Positions 24,554 through 34,174 are shown, numbered from the stretch's first letter. The stretch is DNA of 64,000 nt from an uncultured Rhodospirillaceae bacterium (GCA_913043025.1 CAJWLM010000003.1:124001-188000); one strand, 5' to 3'. The notes: generated from the letters alone by a model not told the origin. Translations and numbers: made by a program.

Positions 24554-24609
24554 TTATAAGAGCGTTGAACCCTAGACAATCTTATAAGAGCGTTGAACCC
24601 TAGACAATC
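24554..24609. repeat. Perfect 28-bp tandem duplication across the trmB stop codon
   Basis: Two identical head-to-tail units, 24554-24581 and 24582-24609, beginning TTATAAGAGCGTTG. The right-hand copy contains the last codons and TAG of trmB; the left-hand copy repeats them downstream, out of use. 28 is not a multiple of three, so the protein is unaffected. Confidence 0.95.
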
Positions 24610-25304
24610 TGATGTCGTCGCCGGAATGTTAGGTATACGCAGGAACACCCCGAGGAAAGAGCCTTACTTTCATAGCGTGTTTGGATTGACTCTTTAAAAC
24701 GAAAACGCCAATCGTGGGGGCCGTCGGCGAGCCAATCAAAATCGGAGTGTTTACACAGATGCTGCAGCGTCCAACGGACATAACTCATATGATCACTTGC
24801 AAAATGAAAAACGCCCCCAGGGCGTAAAAGCCTTGAAAACTGATCTAAGTTTTCTGAACATATAAGCCGCCTCCTATGATGTCGTTTTTTAGGCCACGGA
24901 TCGGGGAACAACACATAGATTTGATCCACAATCGCTGCCGGCAAATAAGGCAGTAACAGTCGAGCATCATCAGGAAAAATTTTTAAGTTTTTTGGACGAA
25001 CCCTTGTGTCTCTGGATTGAGTCCTAGCAAGCAATGCTGCCACACCATTAACGAACGGTTCGCAACCAATAAAACCTACTTCTGGCCTTTTAACAACCAT
25101 GTCTGCTAGGTGCTCTCCAGCCCCAAAGCCAATCTCCAAACAAAGTTTTTTTATTGATGGGTCAAAGATCCCATCAATGGTGGCCGCAGCTTTACAAGTA
25201 ATTTCCATTTCCGGCAGTACATTCAAAATAAGCTCTCGCCGTGCATTGCTCAATGGGCGACCAAAGCGACGACCAAAAAAACGATGTGTGATTCTCGGCT
25301 CCAC
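24600..25304 (-). CDS. trmB: TrmB, tRNA (guanine-N7)-methyltransferase
   Basis: 234 residues. Methylates G46 of tRNA with SAM. SAM-binding segment LCLEIGFGAGEHLADM, then VGFIGCEPFVNGVAALL and the family hallmark IYVLFPDPWPKKRHHRRRL; C-terminal GGVFHFASDHMSYVRW is also typical. The final codons lie inside a 28-bp tandem repeat. It follows metK (which makes its cofactor) by 21 bases on the same strand. Confidence 0.94.
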   Translation of the reverse strand: MEPRITHRFFGRRFGRPLSNARRELILNVLPEMEITCKAAATIDGIFDPSIKKLCLEIGFGAGEHLADMVVKRPEVGFIGCEPFVNGVAALLARTQSRDTRVRPKNLKIFPDDARLLLPYLPAAIVDQIYVLFPDPWPKKRHHRRRLICSENLDQFSRLLRPGGVFHFASDHMSYVRWTLQHLCKHSDFDWLADGPHDWRFRFKESIQTRYESKALSSGCSCVYLTFRRRHQIV

Positions 25305-25325
25305 GAGAACACCCCCAGATAGCGA

Positions 25326-26501
25326 TTAGCTCAGAGCAGCCTTCAAGTCATCGGCTAAGTCTGTCCGCTCCCAAGAGAACCCGCCATCTGCATCCGGCGT
25401 GCGGCCAAAATGCCCGTAAGCCGATGTTCTAGCATAGATTGGACGGCTCAATGCAAGGCGCTCACGAATGCCACGCGGACTCAAATCGATCACCTCGGAG
25501 ATTGCCGCAGACAGCTTTCCCTCATCAACCTTCGAAGTTCCTAGTGTATCAACATAAACACCCAACGGCTTCGCAACCCCTATTGCATACGCGACCTGTA
25601 TAACGCATTTGTCCGCCAATTCTGCAGCAACAATATTTTTCGCAACATATCTAGCACCATATGCAGCTGAACGATCTACCTTAGAGGGATCTTTGCCAGA
25701 AAATGCACCTCCTCCGTGAGGGGCAGCCCCACCGTATGTGTCAACGATGATTTTACGCCCGGTCAACCCCGCGTCACTGTCGGGACCGCCAATTACAAAT
25801 CGACCGGTTGGGTTCACGTAAAACTCGTCATCACCACACATCCATCCACTAGGAAGACATTCTTCCACAAAGGGACGAACGATTTCTCTGACATCATCTT
25901 GGCTCAAATCCTCATCATGCTGAGTGGAAACGACCACTGAACTACATCCAGTCGGCCTTCCATTCTCGTACCGTACTGTCAGCTGGCTTTTGGAGTCGGG
26001 ACCCAAGCCAGAAATTTTTCCAGCATGGCGCGCTTCGGCCATAAGGCGCAAAATTTGATGACAATATTGAATTGGTGCTGGCATTAATTCTGGGGTTTCG
26101 CGACAAGCATAACCGAACATTAAACCTTGATCGCCTGCACCCTCATCTTTACTAACCGAGGCATCCACGCCCATCGCAATATCTGTGGACTGGCTATGGA
26201 TCAAACATTGAACATCCATTTCTTTCCAGTGAAAATTATGCTGTTCATACCCTATTTCCCGCACTGCCTTTCGCGCCAAATCAACCATCTGTTGCGGCTC
26301 TATATCTCGTGGGGAACGGACTTCTCCCGCTAGCACTACTTTGTTGGTAGTTACGAGCGTTTCTAAGCCTGTGCGGATTGTTTCGCCTTGCTCCAAAAAC
26401 AAGTCTACTATCTCGTCAGATATTCGATCACAGATTTTATCTGGGTGTCCTTCAGAAACGGACTCGCTGGTAAATAGATAATCATCTTTTGGCACACTCA
26501 T
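25326..26501 (-). CDS. metK: MetK, S-adenosylmethionine synthetase
   Basis: 391 residues. Makes SAM from methionine and ATP. Begins [23 protein letters not shown] (catalytic His in GHPDK), and has [42 protein letters not shown] and [22 protein letters not shown] start with AAGGGG four bases upstream. The 331-base region before it contains a small hairpin near the start codon, but I could not match it to a known SAM riboswitch class. Confidence 0.97.
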   Translation of the reverse strand: MSVPKDDYLFTSESVSEGHPDKICDRISDEIVDLFLEQGETIRTGLETLVTTNKVVLAGEVRSPRDIEPQQMVDLARKAVREIGYEQHNFHWKEMDVQCLIHSQSTDIAMGVDASVSKDEGAGDQGLMFGYACRETPELMPAPIQYCHQILRLMAEARHAGKISGLGPDSKSQLTVRYENGRPTGCSSVVVSTQHDEDLSQDDVREIVRPFVEECLPSGWMCGDDEFYVNPTGRFVIGGPDSDAGLTGRKIIVDTYGGAAPHGGGAFSGKDPSKVDRSAAYGARYVAKNIVAAELADKCVIQVAYAIGVAKPLGVYVDTLGTSKVDEGKLSAAISEVIDLSPRGIRERLALSRPIYARTSAYGHFGRTPDADGGFSWERTDLADDLKAALS

Positions 26502-26526
26502 ACCCCTTTTTAACCTTTCAATATCT

Positions 26527-26553
26527 ATGACGCCAAAGCACCCAACCTGTCAT
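26527..26553 (-). promoter_or_regulatory. Hairpin in the metK leader
   Basis: On the minus strand ATGAC ... GTCAT (26549-26553 with 26527-26531) closes a 17-base loop ending TTTGGC, about 26 bases before the metK ATG. The stem/loop layout recalls the short SAM-binding pseudoknot riboswitches found before metK in some Alphaproteobacteria, but the conserved loop and pseudoknot bases are not matched. Function unknown. Confidence 0.3.
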
Positions 26554-26647
26554 CTCTATAAAACTGATTCGACGCCGCGGTATTCGGGTTGTGACAATGT
26601 TTAGGCTCACCGTCAAGGCGCTGTTAAATAAATGGTAAAGTGCGATC

Positions 26648-26689
26648 GAAAGGTCATGAAGTATTTCCTATGATTTTTACCGACCTTTC
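26648..26689. repeat. Inverted repeat upstream of metK
   Basis: GAAAGGTC (26648-26655) and GACCTTTC (26682-26689) are a perfect 8-bp pair with a 26-base spacer. No T-run adjoins it, so it is not an obvious lnt terminator; an operator is possible. Confidence 0.4.
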
Positions 26690-26832
26690 AACTCAAATTT
26701 GCTAAACTTTGGCGAAAAATCTGAAGGAGTTTGGTGGCCCCTTATTGCCAATAGCTAGCCAGCGGAATGGCGCTGACCGTTAAATTGAAAATATAGTTCA
26801 AAGATTTTTCAAGTCTTAACTTTCAAAGCCTG

Positions 26833-28509
26833 CTAAACAACTTTACGCAATTTTGAGGATGCTTTTTGACATAATTTCGCGCAATACGACTTAGGTTTTT
26901 TCTTCTTTTCTTTGATCTTTGGATGGGGAAACGTTCTTGTTATTCCCCTTCTCATAAATAAAACTAGAAAGCCCAAGAGTGCAACTATGATAGTTGAAAT
27001 TTGTGAATTTTGCGCCCAAAACGAGTACACTCTAGATGAATTTGGAAGCCGCGTATCCAAAACCCCCGTCTTATCCAGCTCGATCCGAGACCACTCACGC
27101 CCATAACCATCGAAAACTGCTGAAATCCCTGTGCTGGCTGCACGGACAACTGTCAACCCCTCCTCGACAGCCCTAATTCTGGCGATAGAAAGATGTTGAT
27201 ATGGGCCAGATGAATGTCCATACCAGGCATCATTGGTTAGAACTAAAATCCAAGTCGGCCTTTTATCTAGGGAAGTAACTGTCCCTGGGAAAATTACCTC
27301 ATAACAGATCAGGGGACTTACAGGCGGAAGCGACTTCAAATGCCAGGTTCTTGGCCCCGACCCAGCACTATAATCGAGACGCCCTTCTGTAATCTTTTTA
27401 ATCGATAACAATTTCTTTCCTGGAATATATTCTCCGAAAGGTACTAAATGGGCTTTATCATATTTTGCAAGAATTTTGGCTTCCTCGTCGAGTGCGATAA
27501 TTGAATTCCATATCTTCTTTTCTGGCACTACCTGCCTACGTATCATTCCCGTTATCAATGCTCCTCCTCTGGGAACAATTGCTGACGCGGCAGCACGCGC
27601 GGCATCATTATTATCAAGCGGAAAAGGGCTAGCAGTTTCAGGCCATATTACGTGGTTTATCCAATCTGGCCGGTCACGATTACTGAGAAATAGGTACTTT
27701 TTAAAATTTCGCACAAGGTATTTTCGATCCCATTTTTCCTTTTGCGGAATACCTCCTTGCACTAAACGTATACCAACACCCTCGACCCAATCAGCACCAA
27801 CAACAGGCGCCTGCGCTAAACGTATTACTCCATAGCTTGCAAAACTAAAAGGCAACATCAGAGCAACCACAACACCGGCCAATGCGGCCCTTGACCGCTC
27901 TTGCGCTAAAACCGACAATAAGAATCCTGACAGTAGTGCAAAAAACGTCATGCCATATATGCCAACTAACGACACACCCTGCAGCAAAGTATCATGGCTA
28001 GCCCATGCCTGACCGAGCAAATTCCACGGGAATCCGGTTAGAAAATTACCGCGTATCCATTCAGCGGAACCAAGTGAAATTGTTAAGATCAACGCACGCG
28101 AGAAGTGATCGTTACCGAACCTAACCGGCAATACGGATAAACCAAAGAAAAGCGAAAGAAATGCAGGCAGACCTAACGATGCAAGAGGAAACAACCATGC
28201 GTTTTCATTTGCATCGACTAACATCGCGCTGCCAATCCAATAAAGACCAGAGACGAAATAGCCAAACCCAAACCACCACCCTGTGGCAAAAAGGCACCAT
28301 GGCCGAACCTGGCCAGATAAAGACCAAATCAAAACAGGTAGTGCTGCATAAAAAACGGGAAGAAACTCAAAGGGCGGCAACGAAAAGGTGACAGAAAGAC
28401 CAGTGAGGAATGCGGTGCCGTAACGCACAAAACCTGTTGAAGCGCCTAGATAAGCTGCAAATCGATTAATGTTAGCAAAAAACCGTTGTTTGGTATTACG
28501 ATCATTCAT
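26833..28509 (-). CDS. lnt: Lnt, apolipoprotein N-acyltransferase
   Basis: 558 residues. Inner-membrane enzyme that N-acylates lipoproteins. The N-terminal half is hydrophobic with several membrane segments (FLTGLSVTFSLPPFEFLPVF onward); the C-terminal nitrilase-like domain has the Glu of VIWPETASPF, Lys of YDKAHLVPFGEYIPG and catalytic Cys of PLICYEVIFPG. A Lys-rich tail of about 25 residues follows the last membrane segment. The ATG at 28509 is chosen over a GTG one codon earlier; it overlaps the corC stop. Confidence 0.95.
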   Translation of the reverse strand: MNDRNTKQRFFANINRFAAYLGASTGFVRYGTAFLTGLSVTFSLPPFEFLPVFYAALPVLIWSLSGQVRPWCLFATGWWFGFGYFVSGLYWIGSAMLVDANENAWLFPLASLGLPAFLSLFFGLSVLPVRFGNDHFSRALILTISLGSAEWIRGNFLTGFPWNLLGQAWASHDTLLQGVSLVGIYGMTFFALLSGFLLSVLAQERSRAALAGVVVALMLPFSFASYGVIRLAQAPVVGADWVEGVGIRLVQGGIPQKEKWDRKYLVRNFKKYLFLSNRDRPDWINHVIWPETASPFPLDNNDAARAAASAIVPRGGALITGMIRRQVVPEKKIWNSIIALDEEAKILAKYDKAHLVPFGEYIPGKKLLSIKKITEGRLDYSAGSGPRTWHLKSLPPVSPLICYEVIFPGTVTSLDKRPTWILVLTNDAWYGHSSGPYQHLSIARIRAVEEGLTVVRAASTGISAVFDGYGREWSRIELDKTGVLDTRLPNSSRVYSFWAQNSQISTIIVALLGFLVLFMRRGITRTFPHPKIKEKKKKPKSYCAKLCQKASSKLRKVV

Positions 28510-29422
28510 CACTCAGGAAACGTGCCCCAAGATTACTTATTTTGATCCGGCGAATTCGCCTAGGATCTGCTTCCCGCACCTCAAACTCAATCCCTGAACT
28601 ATCGTGTCTAATAATCTCACCTCGAACCGGCACCCGCCCAGCAATACTGAACACAAGCCCACCTAAAGTATCAACGTCATCCTCTCTATCCTCAAATGTA
28701 AGGAATTCTCCGACCCTGGCCTCAAATTCTTCCAGAGTAACTCGAGCATCAGCCAAGACCGATTTGTCGTCGAGCGCCATAAGCTTAGGGCCTTCATCTA
28801 CATCGTGTTCGTCCTCGATTTTTCCTACGATCTGCTCAACAAGGTCTTCAATAGTTGCCAACCCATCAATTCCCCCGTATTCGTCCACGACCAAAGCCAT
28901 GTGCGTGCGGGCTACCCTCATCTGTAGTAATAAGTCGAGCACACGAATGCTTGGAGCAACAAATAGTACCGAACGGATAATATCGCTTAGCTTTTTGTTT
29001 TTTTCACCGTTAGTGGCTGCCAGAACGTCCTTGATATGCACCATACCGATCGCATCATCGAGGGTATTACGATACACCGGCAATCGAGAATGTACTTCCG
29101 CCGACATCAGACCGACGATTTCATCGAGTGGCATATGACGCTCAACCGCTATAATATCCGCGCGCGGAACCATCACATCGTTAACCGTCAACTCGCCTAT
29201 TGTGAGTACTTTTTCGAGCAATGCACGTTCGCGATCATCAATCGGCGACTCACGTTCTTCGTGCTGTTCAATCAGTTCTTCAAACGTTTCACGTATATTC
29301 GACCCATTACGGCCACTCCTGATAGAGCGAACCCAGCGCCATATCCGGGCCAACAAACCCATTTCAGACTCGGATCCAGATTGTGCATTTTCATCCTTAT
29401 CTGATGTACTTCTATCAGTCAT
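28502..29422 (-). CDS. corC: CorC/YbeX-type CBS-domain protein
   Basis: 306 residues. Two CBS domains (NDVMVPRADIIAVERHMPLDEIV; the second from about SIRVLDLLLQMRVARTHMALV with DEYGGIDGLATIEDLVEQIVGKI) followed by a CorC_HlyC transporter-associated domain (FEARVGEFLTFEDREDDVDTLGGLV). Linked to magnesium/cobalt efflux in enterics. The ATG at 29422 is favoured because it overlaps the ybeY stop as ATGA. Member of the miaB-phoH-ybeY-corC-lnt chain of overlapping genes. Confidence 0.92.
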   Translation of the reverse strand: MTDRSTSDKDENAQSGSESEMGLLARIWRWVRSIRSGRNGSNIRETFEELIEQHEERESPIDDRERALLEKVLTIGELTVNDVMVPRADIIAVERHMPLDEIVGLMSAEVHSRLPVYRNTLDDAIGMVHIKDVLAATNGEKNKKLSDIIRSVLFVAPSIRVLDLLLQMRVARTHMALVVDEYGGIDGLATIEDLVEQIVGKIEDEHDVDEGPKLMALDDKSVLADARVTLEEFEARVGEFLTFEDREDDVDTLGGLVFSIAGRVPVRGEIIRHDSSGIEFEVREADPRRIRRIKISNLGARFLSDE

Positions 29423-29925
29423 ATCTGCCCGTCGATCCAATTGATATAGGGATCGCCAATCCCGCCCTCGGCTAATATAGAAATTTCAAGTGCTTTCATT
29501 TCGTCTGCTTCAGCCCTGCTTTCATGATCATATCCAGCCAAGTGCAGAACTCCGTGCACGACAAGATGACACATATGATCAGACAAAGACTTTCCATGTA
29601 AAATTGCCTCTCGCGCAATAACACCACAACCCAGCACAATGTCACCCACCAAAACCGGCGCGCCCTCCACACGTAGCATCACATCACTGTCACAGACAAA
29701 CGAGAGTACGTTTGTTGCCCGGTCAATGTCGCGATACCGCTTATTCAATTCACGTATTTGCATATCATCCGTGATCAATAGACTTATTTCTGCTTTTGAA
29801 ATAGTGCGATTTGCCCTAGCCCATGCTCGGCGAGCGACTGACGAAAGCTCTGCTATAAATGGTTTCGACAGTTTTTTACCCGACATTTTATCTACGCTAA
29901 TATCGACAACAAGACCATCAGTCAT
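29419..29925 (-). CDS. ybeY: YbeY, endoribonuclease / rRNA maturation factor
   Basis: 168 residues. Zinc-dependent RNase needed for 16S 3' end maturation. The H-x3-H-x5-H zinc motif is present in HGVLHLAGYDHE, and the upstream family block is LNKRYRDIDRATNVLSF. Its ATG lies inside the end of phoH (8-base overlap) and its stop overlaps corC by 4 bases, showing tight translational coupling. Confidence 0.95.
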   Translation of the reverse strand: MTDGLVVDISVDKMSGKKLSKPFIAELSSVARRAWARANRTISKAEISLLITDDMQIRELNKRYRDIDRATNVLSFVCDSDVMLRVEGAPVLVGDIVLGCGVIAREAILHGKSLSDHMCHLVVHGVLHLAGYDHESRAEADEMKALEISILAEGGIGDPYINWIDGQI

Positions 29926-30910
29926 CTTTTGAATTCATGTTCAACTTCGATTCACGCTTGGCATAAGCCCTTACAACCTCTGCGACTAGTGGATGACGAA
30001 CCACATCAGCATCCGTAAATTCAACAAAGCTAGCTTTATTAAAATGCTTTAGCGTCTCGACCGCATCGGCTAATCCCGACGGTAGACGAGAAGGAAGGTC
30101 TACCTGACTAAGATCACCTGTGATTACCATACGGCTATTTTCACCGAGACGCGTAAGGAACATCTTCATTTGAACTGGTGAGGTATTTTGCGCTTCATCG
30201 AGGATAACGAAAGCGTCAGATAGTGTACGTCCGCGCATAAAGGCTAAAGGTGCTATCTCAATGTCACCATTCTCGATACGCTTAATGATCTGATCCGCAG
30301 GCATAGTATCATGAAGTGCATCATATATTGGTCGCAGATAAGGATCGACCTTGTCTCGCATATCACCGGGCAAAAACCCAAGGTGCTCACCAGCCTCCAC
30401 CGCCGGACGAGACAGAACTATCCGCTTAACTTCCCCCCTCAAAAGACGTTCCACAGCGAAACAAACGGCTAAATAGGTCTTCCCAGTGCCAGCGGGACCG
30501 AGCCCAAAAACCAGCTCATACTTCATCATCGCCTTGATGTAATAAGCCTGAAGAGGCGAACGCGGCGTAATACGTCGTCGTCTAGTAATTATGGAAGGGC
30601 CTTCCGCGCCGCTTTGAAACCTAGGATGACGGGCCATACGCAAGGCTGCGTCTACCTCAGCTATACCAACATGCTCACCTCGCTGCAAGAATTTGTAAAG
30701 CCGATTCAATGTTTCACACGCAGTCCCCACTGCATCGGTTGTTCCAGTTACCGCTACCCGGTTTCCCTTGCTTACTAATGTGACACGAAGCTCCTCTTCA
30801 ATACGCGCCAAATGCTTATCATATTCACCAAAAAGGGAGACAAGAAGTTTATTATCGTCAAAAAAGAGTTGGCGAGCACTATCTGACTCTATGCGAGGAC
30901 TTTCGCTCAA
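29918..30910 (-). CDS. phoH: PhoH-like ATPase
   Basis: 330 residues. P-loop protein of the PhoH/YbeZ family, a likely RNA helicase-type partner of YbeY. Walker A is FGLGPAGTGKTYLAVCFA, Walker B is AFVILDEAQNTSPVQMKMFLTRLG, and SRMVITGDLSQVDLP follows. Starts with TTG at 30910, which overlaps the miaB stop as TTGA; no better start is available without cutting conserved sequence only slightly downstream. Confidence 0.94.
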   Translation of the reverse strand: MSESPRIESDSARQLFFDDNKLLVSLFGEYDKHLARIEEELRVTLVSKGNRVAVTGTTDAVGTACETLNRLYKFLQRGEHVGIAEVDAALRMARHPRFQSGAEGPSIITRRRRITPRSPLQAYYIKAMMKYELVFGLGPAGTGKTYLAVCFAVERLLRGEVKRIVLSRPAVEAGEHLGFLPGDMRDKVDPYLRPIYDALHDTMPADQIIKRIENGDIEIAPLAFMRGRTLSDAFVILDEAQNTSPVQMKMFLTRLGENSRMVITGDLSQVDLPSRLPSGLADAVETLKHFNKASFVEFTDADVVRHPLVAEVVRAYAKRESKLNMNSKDD

Positions 30911-32310
30911 AGAGATACTCCCTCTGCAACTGCCGCATTTCTCGCCAATCTCTTGCCCAATTCTACCTTGCCTAAAAGGCTATTTGTCTTAACCTCTGCG
31001 ATGTGAACCTCTGCAATTTTGCCTAAAAAACTGTCTGGAGCTTGGGCGTGTACCGGGTGCATATAAGGCGAGCGACCACAAATTTGTCCAACTTGTTTGC
31101 CCAGCCTTTCGAATAGGACCTTAACCTTTTTTCCTTTCTGCGCCGAGAGAAAAGCATCCTGCTGTGCACGCAGCAATTGCTGCAAGCCGGCAAGGCGCTC
31201 CGCCGCCACACTATCCTCAACTTGATCAATAATGTCCGCAGCTGGCGTGCCTGGCCTGGCACTATACTTGAAGGAATAAGCTTGGGCATATCCAACTTCA
31301 TTGACCATTTTTATCGTTTTAGCGAAGTCCTCATCTTCCTCGCCGGGGAAGCCCACGATGAAATCTGAAGAAAGAACGATTTCCGGACGTGCTTTACGCA
31401 GCTTTTCCACTGTGTGGAAATAGTCTCTGGCATTATGGTGCCTATTCATTGCTGCGAGTATTTTATCGGATCCAGACTGTACTGGTAAATGAAGAAAAGG
31501 CATAAGCTGGGGCACTTCCCGATGGGCATTTATTAATTCATCATCAACATCCTTAGGATGGCTTGTTGTATAACGAATACGATCAATACCCTCGATCTCG
31601 GCCAAATAACAAATCAATCTACCAAGCTTCCATTCTCCCCCGGAGGGAGACTCTCCGTGCCAAGCATTAACATTCTGCCCCAAAAGAGTAATTTCACGCG
31701 CACCATCGGCCACTAAACGACGAGCCTCCTGCGCAATTGAAATTGCTGGTCGAGACTGCTCAGCGCCCCGAGTGTACGGGACAACGCAAAAAGTGCAGAA
31801 TCTGTCACAACCCTCTTGAATTGTAAGGAATTTCGATGGGCCACCCTGTTGGCTTCCCTGAGCGAGATGGTCGAATTTATCTTCGACAGGGAACTCTGTA
31901 TCTACAATGCGTTTGCCCCCTGCCATGGCGTTTTGGACCATAAACGGCAATCGGTGATAGGTTTGAGGGCCAAATACCAAGTCCACAGTTGGCGCACGCT
32001 CAAGTATTCGCTTACCCTCGGCTTGAGCAACACAACCCGCGACAGCAATCAGAATCTTTGAGCCCTGCTCTTTCCTCTTTGTTTTTAACTTTGTAAGTCG
32101 CCCAAGCTCTGAATAAACCTTTTCCTCTGCCTTTTCACGAATGTGACAAGTGTTCAAAATAATAAGGTCGGCACTACTCAAATGCTCGGTTTTTGAATAA
32201 CCTGCAACCTCCAACAAATCTACCATCCTATTAGAGTCGTAGACATTCATTTGGCAGCCATAAGTTTTGATGAAAACCGATTTGCCCAAGTTTAAACCCC
32301 CACCAGACAT
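30907..32310 (-). CDS. miaB: MiaB, tRNA-2-methylthio-N6-dimethylallyladenosine synthase
   Basis: 467 residues from the ATG at 32310 (an in-frame TTG lies three codons earlier). Radical SAM methylthiotransferase acting on A37 of tRNA. The N-terminal MTTase domain has TYGCQMNVYDSNRM and LNTCHIREKAEEKVYSELG with cluster cysteines, the radical SAM motif C-x3-C-x2-C is GCDRFCTFCVVPYTRG, and a C-terminal TRAM domain follows. Heads the miaB-phoH-ybeY-corC-lnt run. Confidence 0.96.
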   Translation of the reverse strand: MSGGGLNLGKSVFIKTYGCQMNVYDSNRMVDLLEVAGYSKTEHLSSADLIILNTCHIREKAEEKVYSELGRLTKLKTKRKEQGSKILIAVAGCVAQAEGKRILERAPTVDLVFGPQTYHRLPFMVQNAMAGGKRIVDTEFPVEDKFDHLAQGSQQGGPSKFLTIQEGCDRFCTFCVVPYTRGAEQSRPAISIAQEARRLVADGAREITLLGQNVNAWHGESPSGGEWKLGRLICYLAEIEGIDRIRYTTSHPKDVDDELINAHREVPQLMPFLHLPVQSGSDKILAAMNRHHNARDYFHTVEKLRKARPEIVLSSDFIVGFPGEEDEDFAKTIKMVNEVGYAQAYSFKYSARPGTPAADIIDQVEDSVAAERLAGLQQLLRAQQDAFLSAQKGKKVKVLFERLGKQVGQICGRSPYMHPVHAQAPDSFLGKIAEVHIAEVKTNSLLGKVELGKRLARNAAVAEGVSL

Positions 32311-32513
32311 GCCCCACAAAAAAATGTTATATACCAGACGTTCAGAGTGGGGCGGATAATGATTAAGTCACTTCCAAACTTTTAATCACGTTTCCGTAAC
32401 AAGATTCCTACTATAAAGATCTAGATTTTCACATGTAAGATTGTCTTGCAAGCAAACCTTATTATATCTTACATGCAAAAAGGAAGCGTGCACACTAGCA
32501 ACCAACGCGTGAA

Positions 32514-33296
32514 CTAAACCCTCCCAGACAGCGCATCCGAAAGGCCGTTAGACACTTTCTGTTCACAGTGATCAGATAGTTCCTTACGCGAGCCAAAATT
32601 CTTCAAACGGACGGGAGAATGAAAAATAATATCCACACCAAGACTTCCGGAACCCAAAAGTGTCCAAAAGTGGTTTAACATGACCATGTCGCCATACCAA
32701 GCGAAGAGAGGGCGCAGGCGACGACCCATCGCTATTCCATCAAGTCGCGTGTAGGCAATAGTAATTGGTTGCACTGCAAGACCCTGACCGTTCAAATTCC
32801 AGTCGGCAGCACTGAAAAGAGCGCTCTTGAATTGGCGTGTGAATGTTCCGTTGTTGCTGGTTCCCTCAGGGAACAGAATCAAGCTATCTCTATCATCCAA
32901 CCGCTTATATAGCTGTTTTCGTTGTGCCAGCGCTTTCCGCCAGTCTCGATCTATGAAAATTGTTCGCTGAAGGCTACATAGTAGCCCAAACATTGGCCAA
33001 CTTTTGATTTCTGATTTAGCAATGAAGGTGCCATCAATTAAAGAGCCTAATGCAGGGATATCAAGATAGGATGTGTGGTTGGCAACAAAAAAAGTTGGCG
33101 ATTCCAACGAGATGCTGCCGTGATAGCGTACTCTCATCCCGATCGCCCAACGACATAACTTGTGCCAAGTGTGGCCCAACTTATAACCCGAGCGAAAACC
33201 GATAATTCGCAATGGTCCTTGAACTAAAACAATAACAGCAAAGATGACCAATAGAGTTACTGATCGCCGGAGCGCAAGGAGATGGGACGTTGCCAT
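32514..33296 (-). CDS. 1-acyl-glycerol-3-phosphate / lyso-ornithine-lipid type acyltransferase (PlsC family)
   Basis: 260 residues. The acyltransferase H-x4-D motif is VANHTSYLDIPA, the second block is IFIDRDWR and the third LILFPEGTSNNGTF. An N-terminal membrane segment (LLVIFAVIVLVQGPLRII) is present. PlsC makes phosphatidic acid; because it directly follows an OlsB-like gene (20-base gap, same strand), it may instead be, or double as, the OlsA step of ornithine-lipid synthesis. Sequence alone does not separate these. Confidence 0.85.
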   Translation of the reverse strand: MATSHLLALRRSVTLLVIFAVIVLVQGPLRIIGFRSGYKLGHTWHKLCRWAIGMRVRYHGSISLESPTFFVANHTSYLDIPALGSLIDGTFIAKSEIKSWPMFGLLCSLQRTIFIDRDWRKALAQRKQLYKRLDDRDSLILFPEGTSNNGTFTRQFKSALFSAADWNLNGQGLAVQPITIAYTRLDGIAMGRRLRPLFAWYGDMVMLNHFWTLLGSGSLGVDIIFHSPVRLKNFGSRKELSDHCEQKVSNGLSDALSGRV

Positions 33297-33316
33297 AAAT
33301 GACTTTTCCTCCTCTT

Positions 33317-34174
33317 CTATATAGCCTGAAAATTAGAGCCACGACGTTCGAAATATCGAGCATATTTTTCTGTAATAAGTTTGGTCTGAACAACTATACA
33401 AACATCCGTTGTCTGAAATTGCTCGTCAATAACTGCCCCATCACCTACAAAACCCCCTATTCTAAGATAACCTTTAATCAGCGGTGGCACCGATTTGAGG
33501 CCTGTCTTTTGATCAATATCCCCGATCAGCCTTTGGTTCATTTCTATATGCCGGTGAGGTAGGGCACGCGGTCGTATTTCTTCAGGTGCCAAGTGATAGT
33601 GATAAAGATATGACAATGGAGTTTTGAGAGCGGCCGGGTCGCAACTAGGAATACTTCCACACCCAAACAAAAATCGAATATCATGTGCAACACAATAAGC
33701 TGTTATCCCTTCCCACAACAGATTGATTACCCTCCTGTCACGATAATCAGCATTAACACAAGACCTGCCTAACTCAAGAATCTCGTCGGACAATCTGGTT
33801 AAGACGTTGATGTCGTATTCATTTGCTGAATAGAAACCTCCGCATGATTTTGCAGCACTTCGGCGGATTAGACGATAAGTTCCAACAACCGCTTCAGCAC
33901 CCCGCCCTAATTCACTATCAAATACTAATAAGTGATCAGCAAAGTCATCATATTTGTCAAAGTCCCGCTTCCGGATAGCCATTTCCGTTGTAGGGCGTGC
34001 TTGCATTTCTTCATAGAAGATTCGGTAACGCAGCGCGAGTGCAGCATCTATTTCCCCCATATCGCGCGCTAATCGCACCGATAAAGTTCCCTTTACGATC
34101 TCAAAATCAGAAGAGCAACTCTTGTAGGTTGCAGAAGAAGCATTGAGAATGGACTGGGAAATGGATTGGGTCAT
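33317..34174 (-). CDS. olsB: OlsB-type GNAT acyltransferase (ornithine N-acyltransferase family)
   Basis: 285 residues. Acetyltransferase-fold protein with LSVRLARDMGEIDAALALRYRIFYEEM, VGTYRLIRRSAA, EILELGRSCVNADYRDRRVINLLWEGI and LFGCGSIPSCDP, the pattern of OlsB (sometimes labelled hemolysin-like), which transfers a 3-hydroxyacyl chain from ACP to ornithine. Together with the PlsC-family gene after it, it would give ornithine lipids, which contain no phosphorus. A palindrome and tandem repeats lie just upstream. Confidence 0.82.
   Translation of the reverse strand: MTQSISQSILNASSATYKSCSSDFEIVKGTLSVRLARDMGEIDAALALRYRIFYEEMQARPTTEMAIRKRDFDKYDDFADHLLVFDSELGRGAEAVVGTYRLIRRSAAKSCGGFYSANEYDINVLTRLSDEILELGRSCVNADYRDRRVINLLWEGITAYCVAHDIRFLFGCGSIPSCDPAALKTPLSYLYHYHLAPEEIRPRALPHRHIEMNQRLIGDIDQKTGLKSVPPLIKGYLRIGGFVGDGAVIDEQFQTTDVCIVVQTKLITEKYARYFERRGSNFQAI

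Larger units (their letters stand above)
26502..26832 (-). other. lnt-metK intergenic region
   Basis: 331 bases with no gene. It contains two inverted repeats listed separately and a small CAGCG/CGCTG stem (26760-26764/26771-26775). The metK promoter must be here; no confident -35/-10 was identified. Confidence 0.4.

Noticed and set aside
26502-26560. Known SAM riboswitch (SAM-II, SAM-V or SAM/SAH) before metK
   Set aside because: The conserved loop and pseudoknot bases I know for these classes are not present; only the general hairpin layout is similar.
28542-29138. 198-codon open frame antisense to corC
   Set aside because: Ser/Arg-rich composition typical of an antisense shadow of a real gene.
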